64,000 nucleotides of DNA from Lasiodiplodia sp. COLG20. Lineage: Eukaryota > Ascomycota > Dothideomycetes > Botryosphaeriales > Botryosphaeriaceae. Position numbers and translations under genes: made by a program. Under the pieces are notes generated by a model. That model made no database searches and was not told where the DNA came from. It saw nothing but the letters and a program-made list of their open reading frames with translations. Location of the stretch: positions 1,984,001-2,048,000 of the forward strand of contig VNWV01000004.1 of assembly GCA_009801085.1 (NCBI GenBank). Reading direction: 5' to 3'. This document shows, in pieces, positions 21,394 to 32,813 of the stretch (its first letter is position 1; each line of letters starts with the position of its first letter).

Positions 21394-24300
21394 ATGTCGC
21401 GGCCCCAAGTCGGCATCGACCGCCTGCCGCAGCGCCGCCTCAGCACCGAGCCGAGGGAGGCAATGAACTGCAAGAGCTGCCGCAAACGCAAGGTACCGCT
21501 GCACCACTCTGCCTGCCGCCGTCGAGAGCTCACTCTGTTCTCTGAAGATCAAGTGCAACCGCTTGCGTCCCACGTGCGAGGCCTGCAAGGTCTTCGAGTG
21601 CCCGTGTATCTATGGTTCGTCTTGGCGCCCATCCCCCATAGTGATCGTCCTATTGCATCTCGACCGACCATTAATGCTGATCACCTATAACCTCCTCCAG
21701 ACGCCGTCCCCAAAAAACGCGGCCCCAAGACAGATGCCATCGGTGAGCAGAACCGCAGACGAGTCCCCGACTGCGCCCGCTGACAGCCACCAGAGGCCCT
21801 CCTCAAGCGTGTCGACAGCCTCGAGAAACGCCTCCATGAAGAAAGCAAAGACAAGCAGCCGTCCGACAAGAATGACGACCCGCCCATCGAGGATTTCAAC
21901 GCCCCGCAGCAGCCCTCAAAACCACCGCTGCCTTCTCCGTCGATAGCACAGAAACCGTCCATAGGCATCAATCCTAACGCTAACATCTCGACAACATCCA
22001 TTTCCCCCACCGATGTCAGGTATGCTGCGTCCGCCAACCCGGAGTTGTGCGTCTCGTATACTCATCGGTCATGTGCAGTCAGCCCACTCCTTTCCAGCGC
22101 CCGGACGTCCTGCTCGACACGTACTTCGCCCGCGTCCACGGCAAGCCCTATTACATCCTGGACGAACTTACCACCCGACAACGTCTGCAGCACCATCAGC
22201 TCCCCACTCACTTGGCATATGCCATTTATGCTGTGAGCGCGCGGTAAGCCCCGGATCTCTCCACTCTGCACCCTCCCGCCGCCGGTGGTTCGCGCGTCCG
22301 GGAATGACTATGAATGCTTCATCGACTGCTCCTTTCCTCCGTGACCGATCCTGGGCAAGGATACGGGGGCTCCCGTATCCAGGATTTGATCCATTTCCAT
22401 GTCTGCGGCTGCTTGAGCTTGAAGATTTCGTACTCATATCCTGCGTCACGCATGCAACCGGCGGAGGGTCTACGTGCAGGATGTTGCCTTTTCCTAACTA
22501 ACGTCCGCAGATATTCATCCCATCCTGCGGGCTACAGTGCCGCGGTCCGTGCCAGCGAAGACTATGCGGCTCGTGCCCGCGCCGAACTTGATACGGATGA
22601 ACCGTCGATAGAGGCACTGCAAACGCTGCTCCTGCTTGCTATGGCAAACTATCAATCCGGGCGGGGCAAGAAGGCGTATATGCTTCTGAGTAAGCTACTA
22701 CGAACTAACTTAGTCGTTTGAGGCTGACATCAATTCAGCAACTGCAATCAGCATGTCGTTTGCCCTGGAGCTCCACCGAGAAATGCCCCTGATGCTGAAC
22801 ATTCCGCCTTCAGAACGGGAGGGGCGCCGACGTCTGTTTTGGGCCTGCTATTTGATGGACCGGTTTTCCGCCTGTGGATCAAAAAGGCCATCCCTGATTA
22901 CAGATGAGTCGGTCATGCTTCGCCTACCTTCTACTACGTCCGGACCGGGATCTTTGATGCTTGAGGGCGACTTCTTCCGGAACGGCTCGAACCTGCAGTA
23001 CATGGCCGGACCGGGCAAACAAGGCCAGAGCAGCACGGTGATGCTCATCGGAATTGCACGGATCCTCGGAATCACGAATAGATATCTCGCTGCGGGTGGT
23101 GTCAAGGGAGATTCACATTTCCCCTGGCACTCGCTATCGAATCTTTCCAAAATTCGGCACGAGTTGGATATGTGGGCTTCTGAAACTCAAGACACTTTCA
23201 GTTCATTGGAGAATTTGTTTGGGCATCGAGAAAGCACCATGCTTGTCCTAAGCAAATTGGTGTACCACCTGATTCACTGCCTGATCTACCGACCATTCCT
23301 TCCTATGGACCTTGCGGAACTGTCTATTACAGGCCAGCACCAATCATGGCAGATCGAAGCGACGAACTTGTGCTTCCTGCACGCTAACGCAATCGCAGAA
23401 CTCGTGGAAATTGGAAGGGCTTCATCAATCATTGATTGGCCAGCATTTGTGGGTTACTGCGTCGGCACAGCTGGCACCATCCACGTCCATGGTGCTCATT
23501 ACCGAGGCCGGGAAGGAGAAGTCTACTCATCAAGTCCGGAGCTTCTTTCTAGGGAAATGCAGCAGCTTGCGGAACTTCGTTTCATCTGGGCCGGTGTGCA
23601 ACATCAGCGGGACACCCTCCAGTGGATCTATGGTTGCCATTCCGAACTCGTCAAGTCAATGGCAGGCAACGCGATGCGATTCTCACCAACCTTGGATCTT
23701 GAGGATTTCTTTGACAGGTACCCTGGTCATGCAATTGATGGGGCACACGTCACGTTCCAGGATCTTTCTCATGACTCCATACGTGAGAGGTACGTTTCAC
23801 TCTCCTGCTTCCTGCATCCTACCTTGCTGACCTAAAACAGCGTATCGCTGTATGCCGCTTCCCCGCAGAATCCCTACTACGGCGCGAATTCTTTCCCCTT
23901 GCCAGCCCAGCCTCCCCTGCTCCCATCGCAACCCAACCAATCTCCGACAAGTCCGCTCGAGCGGCGCCGGAAACGCCGGTGCACAGTGGCTTCCTCGGCG
24001 TCAGGACATTCCAGCGCCAACACCGGCTCGAATAACCCCAACATTAAGTCGGAAGAGGTAACAAACGGAGGTAGCGTTTCAGCCTCTACGTCAAACGACC
24101 AAAATGGTTCTACCCACAATCAAACCGCTTCGCCGGAGGTTCCACATCATCAACCCCAGCAACAGCAACACAACCAGAACCATCTCAATATTGGGGCAAA
24201 CAACGACAGCAACTCACATCTCCAGGCTTTCCAACAGCAACAAGTTATTACACCATTCTCGCCCAACTTCACCTTCTCCGCTGCCTTCACGCCGGATCCG

Positions 24301-24537
24301 AGTGGCGCCTCGGCGAATCAGAACGGCAACGAGGGACAATATGACCCGGTATTCGGCATGCCTACTCCGTACGAGCAACAAAGGACGCCAGGCGCGGCCA
24401 GCGCAACGGGCAGCAACCATACAGAGGCGAGCTCAGAGAAGGATCCCTTCTTGACACTCCTCGAGCAACTCGCAGAAAACGAGCAGAGTAGGGGTGGGCC
24501 CAGCGAGTTGGACTTCTTTCTGAGTGGGACGCAGTGA
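21394..24537 (+). CDS. Zn2Cys6 fungal transcription factor
   Basis: Nuclear DNA-binding regulator, target unknown. Eight exons: 21394-21492, 21548-21614, 21701-21742, 21794-22019, 22079-22243, 22511-22689, 22739-23789 and 23841-24537, giving 841 residues with every junction in frame. The zinc cluster spans the first intron: CKSCRKRK, then [19 protein letters not shown], supplying the six cysteines. It continues into a basic linker ([11 protein letters not shown]) and a predicted coiled coil ([15 protein letters not shown]). The fungal-specific activator domain follows, with [34 protein letters not shown] and [18 protein letters not shown]. The tail is rich in Gln, Asn and Ser. The fifth intron (22244-22510, 267 bases) is much longer than the rest. 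The exact subfamily was not recognised. Confidence 0.9.
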
Positions 24538-27500
24538 GGCTTGAAGAAAGTCTTCAGTACTGGAGGTTTGATATGTCTTTTGCACACCGTGGATGGAAAG
24601 AACTACCATACAGCGAGCGCCTGAGACATGCAGTTTTGCTCACAGGGTTTCTCCTCTACATATTTGGCTGGGAGTTTAGGTGCATGAGGAGGCATGAGAC
24701 TTCTGTCCTTTTCGCATGTTTCGGCAACATCTACGACACCATGAATTACGAAGCAGGCGAGGGAAGAGTCTCGGTCTCTATCTACATGGATTGGTAGGGA
24801 TGGCGTATTTGGTATCGGATCATCGTTCTTTGTTTTTTCTCGCGCTTCAAGGGAGCAAAGGAAAAAATACCCAACGTCCTTTTTCGGTCCTGAGGTTTGC
24901 GCTTGATATTTCAGCGACTGCTATTTCGGCGGAGGAAAGGAACACTTTATTCTTCGAAATTTGTCCCATCCAAACAGGAGGGGACAAATGTGTATTATGA
25001 CCGTTTCGTTTGTTATTTTCCTTGCGTTCGGAAGATGATGTATGAGGATATGGTATAGCGGATGAACATACAAAATCCTAAATAGTAAAGAAATAAATTT
25101 AACATTTTTTTCAACTGCGAGACCCTCTGCATCAGCTCTCGGATCGATGACCCCGCTCTCAATGAGCTCACTACAGGTGCAATTGGCCCTGCATGCAGGG
25201 GACGGGCAACCAAAATCCTGCCAGGCACACATGTATACCAAGTAGGCCAGCACGCAAAAAGGACCGCTAATTCGTATTAGCACCTTTACCCCTCAAAATC
25301 CTCCCACCGGACTACTACTACAACCCCCACGTGTTCCGCCCCGCAACAACACCAACCCGAAAATCCGAGAAGGAAGGGCAGCTAGCCCCCCCTTCATCCG
25401 AAGCGCGACAGTAGTAAAATCAATAAACAAGTGTCAAAGTGGGCCGTTGGCTTAGAAAGGTAGGTACCTTTTCTCCGACCACCACGACCTATCCAACCGG
25501 AACGAACCGCTCCATCTATCTCCGCGTAGAAAGCGGTAAACGCTTCCATTGCCCGTCAGGTAAGCAGAGCGAAGCAAGTCATCTCGAATGCGAATCAACG
25601 GAACATGGCGAAACCGAGGTACAAGGGTTCTTCCCTGATGACCTGTCCCCGGGAGGGCGAAGATCGTCGGTGGTCACGTCTCTGCGCTTCCCGCGTGCCT
25701 TGCAGGTTCAGAAGAAGAAAAACGAGATGTTGTCGGTGGTGTTTCAGCTTCCGCCCGCGAGTGGGGCGGAGGGTATGTAGGGCTGGAGCGATATATGTGT
25801 TGCGAAGCGAGCACGCATCGGGTTTTAACTGCATGGTCCTTGATGCAGGGTATTGCTGCTGGGGTAAGACGGGGGTTTTGTGACTATCGTAACAAGGCTG
25901 ATCAGAACGTTTCGACTCGGTCTACAGCGCAGTAAAAGCTTGTCGAGTTGAGCCATTGCTTCGCTCGCCTTTTTTCTTTTTTTTTTTCACCGCCAAGGTA
26001 TGTAGGTACGAAGGACGAGCGTATTTCCCGGTACGTAGCGGGCTCGGCGTATATCTGCCGAACACTGGGGTGCAGGTGTTGCCCCACTCGCTACGTTATA
26101 CTCGGAGAAAGCAACTCCACTTATTAAGGTGCTGTCTTTATGCTTGTGTGCCTGTCCTTACCTTTCATCTCGTATCTGGAGCGGCAAATTCCACAACTGC
26201 AGGCGTGAAGTGGATTTTCATGTGTGACGAAGATCGTAACAAAACTCAACGTCAGGACTTGATTGATCATATCAGCTCATCAATTCCCTACCCTGCTGCC
26301 CTTGCATTCTTCATGATAGTTGTCGGATGCAGAAGGAGAGTGTAACTTGATAATGCATGCAGCGGAGAATATGGGAAGTCTAGAGCAGGGGATGGTGGAG
26401 CTTGGGTTACGGATATGATAGGTCAGAATCGGTCAATGTTGCCGACTTTGGCAGTCGGCAAACGCGCCGATTTACAGCAAGACGAAAGCAGTGCTGGCCT
26501 TGGCACGCGGCATTATTGCTCTGCGGATTGTGTGGTAACAGTAGTTGGCAGGTTCCCTTCGGCTTTTTTTTTTTTTTCCCTCCACAAGGTCCTGTGCCCC
26601 CTCCATTCGGCTCCGCAGCCGATGGCTGAAGCTGGGCACGTGAGCGCTCGCTTGAACAGCTTGCCATCTCCGTTTTCCGGTAATGGAGTAGTGGTTCTAC
26701 GGGCTGCCAGATGGCATGCAGGGTCCAGGTTTCCATGGTTGATGTGATCGGCGGTCAAATTAGCAAACAACTGAAGCGGCGAAGAGGACAACAAGGCTGC
26801 CAACAATTAGCAGCAATGCTCAAGGCAGCCCATCCCCGACTGTCGCTGCCATGGCAGCAGCGATGGAGCCAACATAGCGCGGCACGTGCCCTTGAGTGTG
26901 AGCATGAGGTCTGGCAGCGCTGGACTTCATTGGTCCAAGTGGCATCCTACCCAGTGCGCTGCTGGTGATCAGTGCATTCTGCGTGCCGGACGATGCCCAA
27001 GGCATGCGCTTACAAATGGGAGGGATCTCCCGCGGCTGGGAGCTGTTGAAATAAAAAAAAATAAACACACGGTAAAAGGAGAAGAAGGAAAGAGAAGACA
27101 ATGGACGCGGAGGCGGCCAAAAGGGGCAGCCGTCAACAAATGAAAGGGCGCTGCTTCGCGATGGAGATATTGCACGGAGCGAATGGGTGGCTGGTGCTTG
27201 GGCTTGCGGCGGGATTGAAGCACCTGAGCTGGTCGTCACCACCGTGCCATGCCTGGCAGGATTTCAGACCAATTTGAAGCATTCCGGCTCCAGAACGCCT
27301 AGCGCGGGCGGCGGCGGCGGCGATGGGGCGCGCCTTGCGGCGGCTCTGGCGGGGTGATTTTTTGGCGGACGAGTGGGCGGACGACGGCGGGCGACGAGCA
27401 TCCAAGGTCGATATGGGCGGCGGAACGGGTTGGCGAGCAGCGCCACGGCAGGCAGGCGCGCCACATGGAGGAGCGACCAACGGTGGTGATCTATTATTGC

Positions 27501-27764
27501 TGCAGCGATCGCTTGCCAACCTGGGCCTCGTTCCCGGCGCTGGCGCGTGGCCCCTCTCGTCAAGGAAAGCCGGGCACCCAAGCGCGAGTCTGTCTGACGC
27601 AACAGCTGCAGCGCCGCAGGCCAGCCACCTGCAATCTTCCATTGCCGCGACATCCTCGAGGCCCGTCTGTCGTTACATTGCTTCGAGCCTTTGTCTTCCG
27701 CATCGGGCGGCTTTCGGACCCCAGCCCCGTCCACCGCACACGACCTCCTCACCACCCACTCACC
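24538..27764. other. Intergenic, 3.2 kb, no gene recognised
   Basis: Moderately AT-rich in its left half, with a run of 14 T at 26564-26577 and other pyrimidine tracts. The open frames are short and without recognisable text. The right end, from about 27300, is GC-rich and forms the upstream region and leader of the Tcp11-family gene; the long frame there continues into that gene but its extra N-terminus looks untranslated. Confidence 0.5.
26564..26577 (+). repeat. Homopolymer T tract (14)
   Basis: Fourteen consecutive T residues in intergenic DNA. Several similar tracts occur in the non-coding parts of the window. Confidence 0.9.
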
Positions 27765-30728
27765 ATGCAGCACGCCGACGAGGCGCAGGACAGCCTGCCC
27801 GAGCTGCACTCGCCCACCACTCCGGTCGACTGCTGCTTCGACGACGACGACACCATGGCCGTGTCCGACGACGACACCCAGCTGGACGCCGATCGAGCCC
27901 ACGCTCCTCCTCCGCGCATCGCCGCACGCTTCTATCGCCCGCCAAACCCCCGCCGCAAATCCTCCGCCCAGTCGTCGCGCCGCAACTCCATCTCCTCGAC
28001 CCACTCGCACCAGAGCGGCCTGTCCGCCTACCGCACCCAGGCCTGCCAGAGCACCCATGTCGCCCAGCATCTGCGCCGCGCCTCCATACTCGAGAGCCGC
28101 AAGGCCCGCCTGGCCGACCGCGCTGCCCACGCCGAGCAGGTCCGCCTGCGCGCCGCCCTGGCCAAGTCGTCGCCGCGCACCTCCAACAGCGAGGAGAAGG
28201 CCCTGGCCGCCCAGCAGGCCCGCGAGAAGCACCTGGCCCAGGTCGCCGCCGCCTGTGCCGAGGAGGTGCGCCGCGCCAAGAAGGTGGCCGAGGACATGAA
28301 GGAGCGCAAGGCCCAAGAGGAGGCGCGGTACCGCGCCGAGATGCAGGAGAAGCTGGCCGAAGCCGAGCGCCGCCGCCAGGAGTACAAGCGCAACCAGCGC
28401 CGCCCGCGCACCGCGAGCGTGCCCTCGTCCGAGCCCAAGAAGCCGAATTCCGACGCCGTTCCGCCGCCCGACGACGAAACCGCCGCCAGACGCATCCAGA
28501 GAGCTTGGCGCACGAGGCGCAGGCGCCGCATGGTGGAGGCGTTCCTGGAGCTTGGACTGTCGATCGACAAAGTCCATGATACGAGCTTCGAGGACATCAG
28601 CGCCCAAATCGCTGAGCAAACTGTTATTTCCGCCTCTGCAAACCTGCTTAATCTGCTTGCTTTGCGGGGCTCCAATGACGACTTGATCGGCGACGATCCG
28701 GCCGCCATCCGCACCTTCCTGAGCGCCTACCTGATACTGGGGCACCCGGCCGCTGTTCTCAGCAGCAAGGACGGCGACCTGGAGCAGGACTTGATCAAGA
28801 AGGCAACGGATTTGATCATCTCCTTCGAGTCGACCTTGTCGAAGCTCTGCCAGTCCAATAGGTACACGCCTCCGCCTACGCAACTGGAGACTGTCGTTCT
28901 TGCACACAGTGCCTTCGTCACGGCCTTTTCCAACTGGAAGGCGCAAGATTCTCACACGCTTGTTGAGATGATGGTGGCTTCTTTTGTGAACCTGGACGCT
29001 ATCTGGCAGAGCGTCAAGGATGACACGCGCGGCGAGGTTGCCAACGATTACCGTCAGGGCATCCGTGACAACCAAGTCATCTTGCTTAGCAAGATTCGCA
29101 AGTTGGAGGGTCCTGAGAGGGCGAATCAGCTGATCAAGAAAGCCATCAACGAGAGCAGGCGAGCGAAGGCCAAAGAGCGGCGCCGTCGTCCAGTCGGCGA
29201 TGTGCGGCCCAGAGCCGCCGAGAGCGACTCCGCGTCGGAGACGTCTGAAAATAGCAGTGATGCGTCAGCTTCCACATCTGCTGACAGGGCCTCGCGGGGG
29301 CGTGATTTGTTGCAGGAAGACGCAAGCGCCGCGTCGCAAGGCGACATTGATATGGAGGGGGCACAGGCTGACGCGCTGGCGAAGCTCTTCTCGCCGATGC
29401 CGTCCAACAGAATTCTCGTGCATGAGCTTGCCATTGACAAAGAATTTAGGATTGACGAGGCCCAGCCTTCGGAAGTCAGGGATGCTTTGAACCGCGAGAT
29501 CTGCGAGAGCATGAAACGCGGTTTCGAGCGCGGCGAGGGCGCACCCTGGACGACTGCCATGGCAGACAACATCAGAGGCAAGCTTCTCAGGCTGTTGAAG
29601 CCCGGAAACTCTATGTATAAGCTTATCTCGGAGGCGTTGGATCCGGAGTTCGTTCACCAGCAGGCCACCCAAGGTGTCTTCTCCTACGAACGCTTCTTCT
29701 CGTTCATGGCATCTATCCTACCCAAGCTTTGCGCGCCTTTCAGAGACGCGCAGGTCAAGGTTCTTGCCGAGGAGCTGCAGGAGTCTGGGGATCTCGATCA
29801 GATGATCGGCAAGCTGTTTAAGCTTCTCCATATCATCGATCTTCTTGCCCTGGACTACCAAAACTACCTTCTTCACACCATGGCACCAACTCTCATCAAG
29901 GAGGCCCCCGGCTATGAGCAGCGCGCCTTCGCTCAGGACTTGGAGAACAATGTCATCACTCTGCAGAAGACCAAGTGTTGGTTCAGCAGTGCCAGCGTCA
30001 ACTGTCTCACGGAAGCCGACCGCCGCGACCCTATCTATGGGCCTCCTACTGCGCAGAAGATTTACGCTCGCGGCCTCGTTGATCTGGCCATCGCGCCTCC
30101 GCCGCTTCAGGAATCAGAAGTGCCTGAGACGTTGGCTCTTGACCAGGCACGCCTTGCCCGCATACGGCAAGACGCAGTTAAGATCACCACTGTCGGTGCT
30201 ATCCTTTTGACTGCCAAGAACTTGCTCCGCCGTGATGTCCGTTCACAGTGGAAGCCCGAGGCTCAGCGGTTGTGGACGCTGTTGAAGGAAGGCTACGTCA
30301 AGGAAGACGGATCCATGCCCGCCAAGATCCTCTCCGTCCTCGAGTCGTCGCACGCCATGCCGCCCAACACTCGCACTCAGCTATCGAACACGATCACTCG
30401 CCTTCTTTCGCAGGCAGCAGCAGGTCGTCTCGCTGACCCGGTCATGAAAGTGTTGTTCCAGCGCTTGAAGACACATATTTTGACGCGTATCAGCGCCAGC
30501 ACGAGCGGCGAGAGGGTGCGCGCGGCCACGGGAGCGAGTGAGGGTCTGGCCACGAGCGGATTGCCCGAGTTCGTGGGGCAGGTGGGCGATGTCGTCGAGC
30601 AGTTGACGAAGATCAGCGAGGTCGACCGGAAGGCGCATGGAGCCTGGTACGAGCAGATCGCGGCAGAGGTCGAAAGAATGGGCAGCGAGGAGGAGACGAC
30701 GGTGGCGGCTCCTCCGGCGGCGAACTAG
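27765..30728 (+). CDS. Tcp11/SOK1-family protein with IQ motif
   Basis: Single-exon gene. I place the start at the ATG in CACCATGC at 27765, giving 987 residues. The frame is open further upstream, but that part lacks protein-like text and contains no better start. Residues 1-140 are acidic and then Ser/Arg-rich. About 145-215 is a long charged coiled coil (EEVRRAKKVAEDMKERKAQ and similar). AARRIQRAWRTRRRR near 240 is an IQ-type calmodulin-binding motif. The remainder matches the T-complex-11 domain: AYLILGHPAAVLS, ATDLIISFESTL, RILVHELAIDKEF, and a long helical C-terminus. The yeast relative SOK1 is a multicopy suppressor in the PKA pathway, so a role in cAMP signalling or polarity is possible but inferred. 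A 603-codon minus-strand frame over the 5' half is a compositional shadow. Confidence 0.87.
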   Translation: MQHADEAQDSLPELHSPTTPVDCCFDDDDTMAVSDDDTQLDADRAHAPPPRIAARFYRPPNPRRKSSAQSSRRNSISSTHSHQSGLSAYRTQACQSTHVAQHLRRASILESRKARLADRAAHAEQVRLRAALAKSSPRTSNSEEKALAAQQAREKHLAQVAAACAEEVRRAKKVAEDMKERKAQEEARYRAEMQEKLAEAERRRQEYKRNQRRPRTASVPSSEPKKPNSDAVPPPDDETAARRIQRAWRTRRRRRMVEAFLELGLSIDKVHDTSFEDISAQIAEQTVISASANLLNLLALRGSNDDLIGDDPAAIRTFLSAYLILGHPAAVLSSKDGDLEQDLIKKATDLIISFESTLSKLCQSNRYTPPPTQLETVVLAHSAFVTAFSNWKAQDSHTLVEMMVASFVNLDAIWQSVKDDTRGEVANDYRQGIRDNQVILLSKIRKLEGPERANQLIKKAINESRRAKAKERRRRPVGDVRPRAAESDSASETSENSSDASASTSADRASRGRDLLQEDASAASQGDIDMEGAQADALAKLFSPMPSNRILVHELAIDKEFRIDEAQPSEVRDALNREICESMKRGFERGEGAPWTTAMADNIRGKLLRLLKPGNSMYKLISEALDPEFVHQQATQGVFSYERFFSFMASILPKLCAPFRDAQVKVLAEELQESGDLDQMIGKLFKLLHIIDLLALDYQNYLLHTMAPTLIKEAPGYEQRAFAQDLENNVITLQKTKCWFSSASVNCLTEADRRDPIYGPPTAQKIYARGLVDLAIAPPPLQESEVPETLALDQARLARIRQDAVKITTVGAILLTAKNLLRRDVRSQWKPEAQRLWTLLKEGYVKEDGSMPAKILSVLESSHAMPPNTRTQLSNTITRLLSQAAAGRLADPVMKVLFQRLKTHILTRISASTSGERVRAATGASEGLATSGLPEFVGQVGDVVEQLTKISEVDRKAHGAWYEQIAAEVERMGSEEETTVAAPPAAN

Positions 30729-30906
30729 GCCGTTCGATATCTTTATGTTTCGTGGCGTCGTCGATAGACAGATTGATTGAAAGGACGGGCAGGGCATCGT
30801 TCCGTTCCTTGTTTCTTGTTTTTTGCGTTTCTACTATTCGGATCGGGCATGGGTACACTTTTCTCTTTCGTCGTTCTCAGATTGTCCATCCGATTTCGGG
30901 GTTTTC

Positions 30907-30921
30907 TTTTTTTTTTTTTTT
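30907..30921 (+). repeat. Homopolymer T tract (15)
   Basis: Fifteen consecutive T residues about 180 bases after the stop of the Tcp11-family gene, probably within or just past its 3' untranslated region. Confidence 0.9.
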
Positions 30922-31750
30922 GCTGTCTTTCGGGAATCATGGGAAACAGGAGCGCTGACGGGTACATGGCTTGGGAAGGCGTTGTTTCGGGGATATATAC
31001 CATCTTCTCTTTTGATTCACTGCTAACTCCCTTTCTCCCCCTCGGACTTTGGCCATCCGTGCCATCATTCGGCTTTCCGTGGTTTTCCTTTTGACGGCTT
31101 CGCTGTCGCTTGACTAGGGTTCACATTTTTTACTTCTCTCGTGTCCATTTCTAGTCTTGCATCAGGAGTCAGGTCGTAACGGTCCCTTTTTCGTTCCCTT
31201 CCATTTGCTTTATTTTGGTTCATGGCTACTGCTGTTTTCCTAGGATGGCGATGTTCGAGAATCGAACTTGTTGGTCGCCTTTCGAAATTGGTACACATTT
31301 GCTGTTTATTTTTTTCCGTCTTCGGCTTGGTTCGATACGTAAAGAGGGCACATACACACGTAGACTGAGAAGAGTACGGCTGGAGTAATGGTACGAGTTT
31401 GCTGAACCATATACATGTTCTGTGCACTTAATCTTTGAAGTGAAAGTTTACTGATTGAAGTCATGGTTAGGGGATTTCTTTGATATGTCATGTCACGGAG
31501 TGTTGCGCAATCATGATCAAAAGAATCATGTCCGTCATGAAATGGTTCATCATTCTTCGCACTCCGGTTTCTGCTAGAGAAAGTGCGGAAAGGGTATCAT
31601 CAAATGTGGGTAATATCCGTCCCCAAGCCAAACCGACCCTATCCTAATAAAAAAAAAAGCTGACCAGCAGCCAAAAAGAATGTCCATCTGTAGAGAATCC
31701 CGGAAAACCCCAGCAAACACGCAACAACTTTTCGTAGGAGACCAGAGTCT

Positions 31751-31803
31751 CCCTCCCATCCTCCCATCCCCCCCATCTTCCCCTTCCCCTTCTCCCCTAC
31801 CCT
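31751..31803 (-). repeat. G-rich tract with quadruplex potential, just 3' of a stop codon
   Basis: On the plus strand this is a run of C clusters (CCCTCCCATCCTCCCATCCC and onward). On the minus strand, which is the sense strand of the gene ending at 31804, it reads as at least six runs of three or more G with 2-5 base loops. If transcribed it would lie directly after the stop codon in the 3' untranslated region. Folding is inferred from the pattern only. Confidence 0.6.
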
Positions 31804-32813
31804 CTACGACCACACCCCACCCCAAGCGTTCCTGTCCTTGGCCGTCATGCCGCGCAGTCCAGCCTCGCGGCGACCCGCCTCGCCGGGCCCGCGGTAGTTG
31901 AGGGCGTCGTCGCGCAGCTGGTCATCGCGGCGGCGGCCGACCAGCGCCCGACGAGAAGCTGGCGCCGTGGTGACGGTGCCCAGGCGGGCGGCAGCCCGAG
32001 GCCTGTCGAGGATGGTGGTGGTGTTGGCGCTGCTGCTGCTGCTGCTGCTGCTGGCGGCAGACGGGCGACGAGCGGCGGCGGGCTGCTGGCGGGAGGAAGA
32101 GGAGGAGGGGCGGGCGGCAGGGGACTGGCTGCTGCTGGTGTTGCTGTTGCTGTTGCTGCCACTGCTGCTGCTGGTGTTGCTGCTGCTGCTGCCCGGGCGG
32201 ACAGCAGGCGAGCCGGAGGGAGTGGCGGAGGCGGGGGCGGCAGCGGTGGCAGCGGCAGCTGCAGGGCGGGGACGAGCAGCAGGGCGGCGGCCGTGGAGCG
32301 GCGGGCGGAGGGCAGAGGTTGGGCCGCGGCGGCGGCGAGGAGCAGGAGCGGGAGCAGGAGCGGGAGCGGGAGGAGCAGCAGCAGTGCTACTGTTGTTGTT
32401 GTTGTTGCCGTTGCCATCGGCACGGGGAGCGGCAGCGGAGGAGGAGGTGGCGGCGGCGGAGGAGGAGGTGGTGGTGTCGGCGGCGGTGGTGGTGGCAGGC
32501 GACCGGCGCTGCCTCTTCTTCTTCTCCTCCTCTTCCTCCCCATCCGTCCGCTTCCTCTTCTGCGGCTCCTGCTGCTGCTGCTGCTTCTTCTTCTCCTCCT
32601 TCTCTGGGGCTTGGGCGGTCGGCTGACCAGCAGCCGATCCGCCCGAAGCAGGGTCTCGCTTCTTGTAGAGGACGGCGAAGAGCCTCTCTCCTCGCACTGT
32701 GATCGTGCTCTGTGGAATGTCAGCAGGTTATGCATGGACTAGAGAGGTATGAGGTGTGGACATACGGTTTTGTAGAAGGCGAATCCCTCCGGGATGGTGT
32801 ACGTCTCGGCCAT
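31804..32813 (-). CDS. Uncharacterised low-complexity fungal protein
   Basis: Two minus-strand exons, 32813-32766 and 32709-31804, joined across a 56-base intron starting GTATGT and ending CACAG, give 317 residues. Both ends look constrained: MAETYTIPEGFAFYKT followed by STITVRGERLFAVLYKKRD at the N-terminus, and LNYRGPGEAGRREAGLRGM then TAKDRNAWGGVWS at the C-terminus. Between them is almost pure simple sequence: poly-Gln, Lys/Glu blocks, then Ser, Ala, Thr, Pro and Asn runs encoded by trinucleotide repeats. A Lys/Arg-rich block (KRKRTDGEEEEEKKKRQRR) could serve as a nuclear signal. The antisense strand is open over the repeat in more than one frame because of the repeats, not because of genes. 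I do not recognise the family. A real gene is supported by the intron and the ordered ends. Confidence 0.7.
32005..32600 (+). repeat. Compound trinucleotide microsatellite region
   Basis: Dense imperfect arrays of CTG, GTT, GCG, GGA, GGT and CTT triplets, including eight uninterrupted CTG units at 32030-32053. They lie inside the coding region of the minus-strand gene at 31804-32813 and encode its homopolymeric stretches. The length is likely to vary between strains. Confidence 0.9.

Larger units (their letters stand above)
30729..31803. other. Convergent intergenic region with pyrimidine tracts
   Basis: The 3' flanks of the Tcp11-family gene and the minus-strand gene ending at 31804 meet here. 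It contains a T run (30907-30921) and, at its right end, a C-rich block described separately. No gene was recognised. Confidence 0.5.

Noticed and set aside
18465..24537. Quinate gene cluster (repressor-like gene next to a Zn2Cys6 factor)
   Set aside because: The zinc factor shows no feature specific to QutA/QA-1F, and no dehydrogenase, dehydratase or permease of the pathway is adjacent.
27354..27764. N-terminal extension of the Tcp11-family frame
   Set aside because: It is open but unlike protein, and the ATG at 27765 has a far better context (CACCATG).
27264..29075. 603-codon minus-strand frame
   Set aside because: It lies antisense to the 5' half of the Tcp11-family gene, is made of Leu/Gly/Ala/Arg runs typical of GC-rich antisense frames, and has no known text.
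31898..32626. 242-codon plus-strand frame of Leu, Arg and Gly runs
   Set aside because: It is the antisense reading of triplet repeats in the gene at 31804-32813 and lacks ordered ends.
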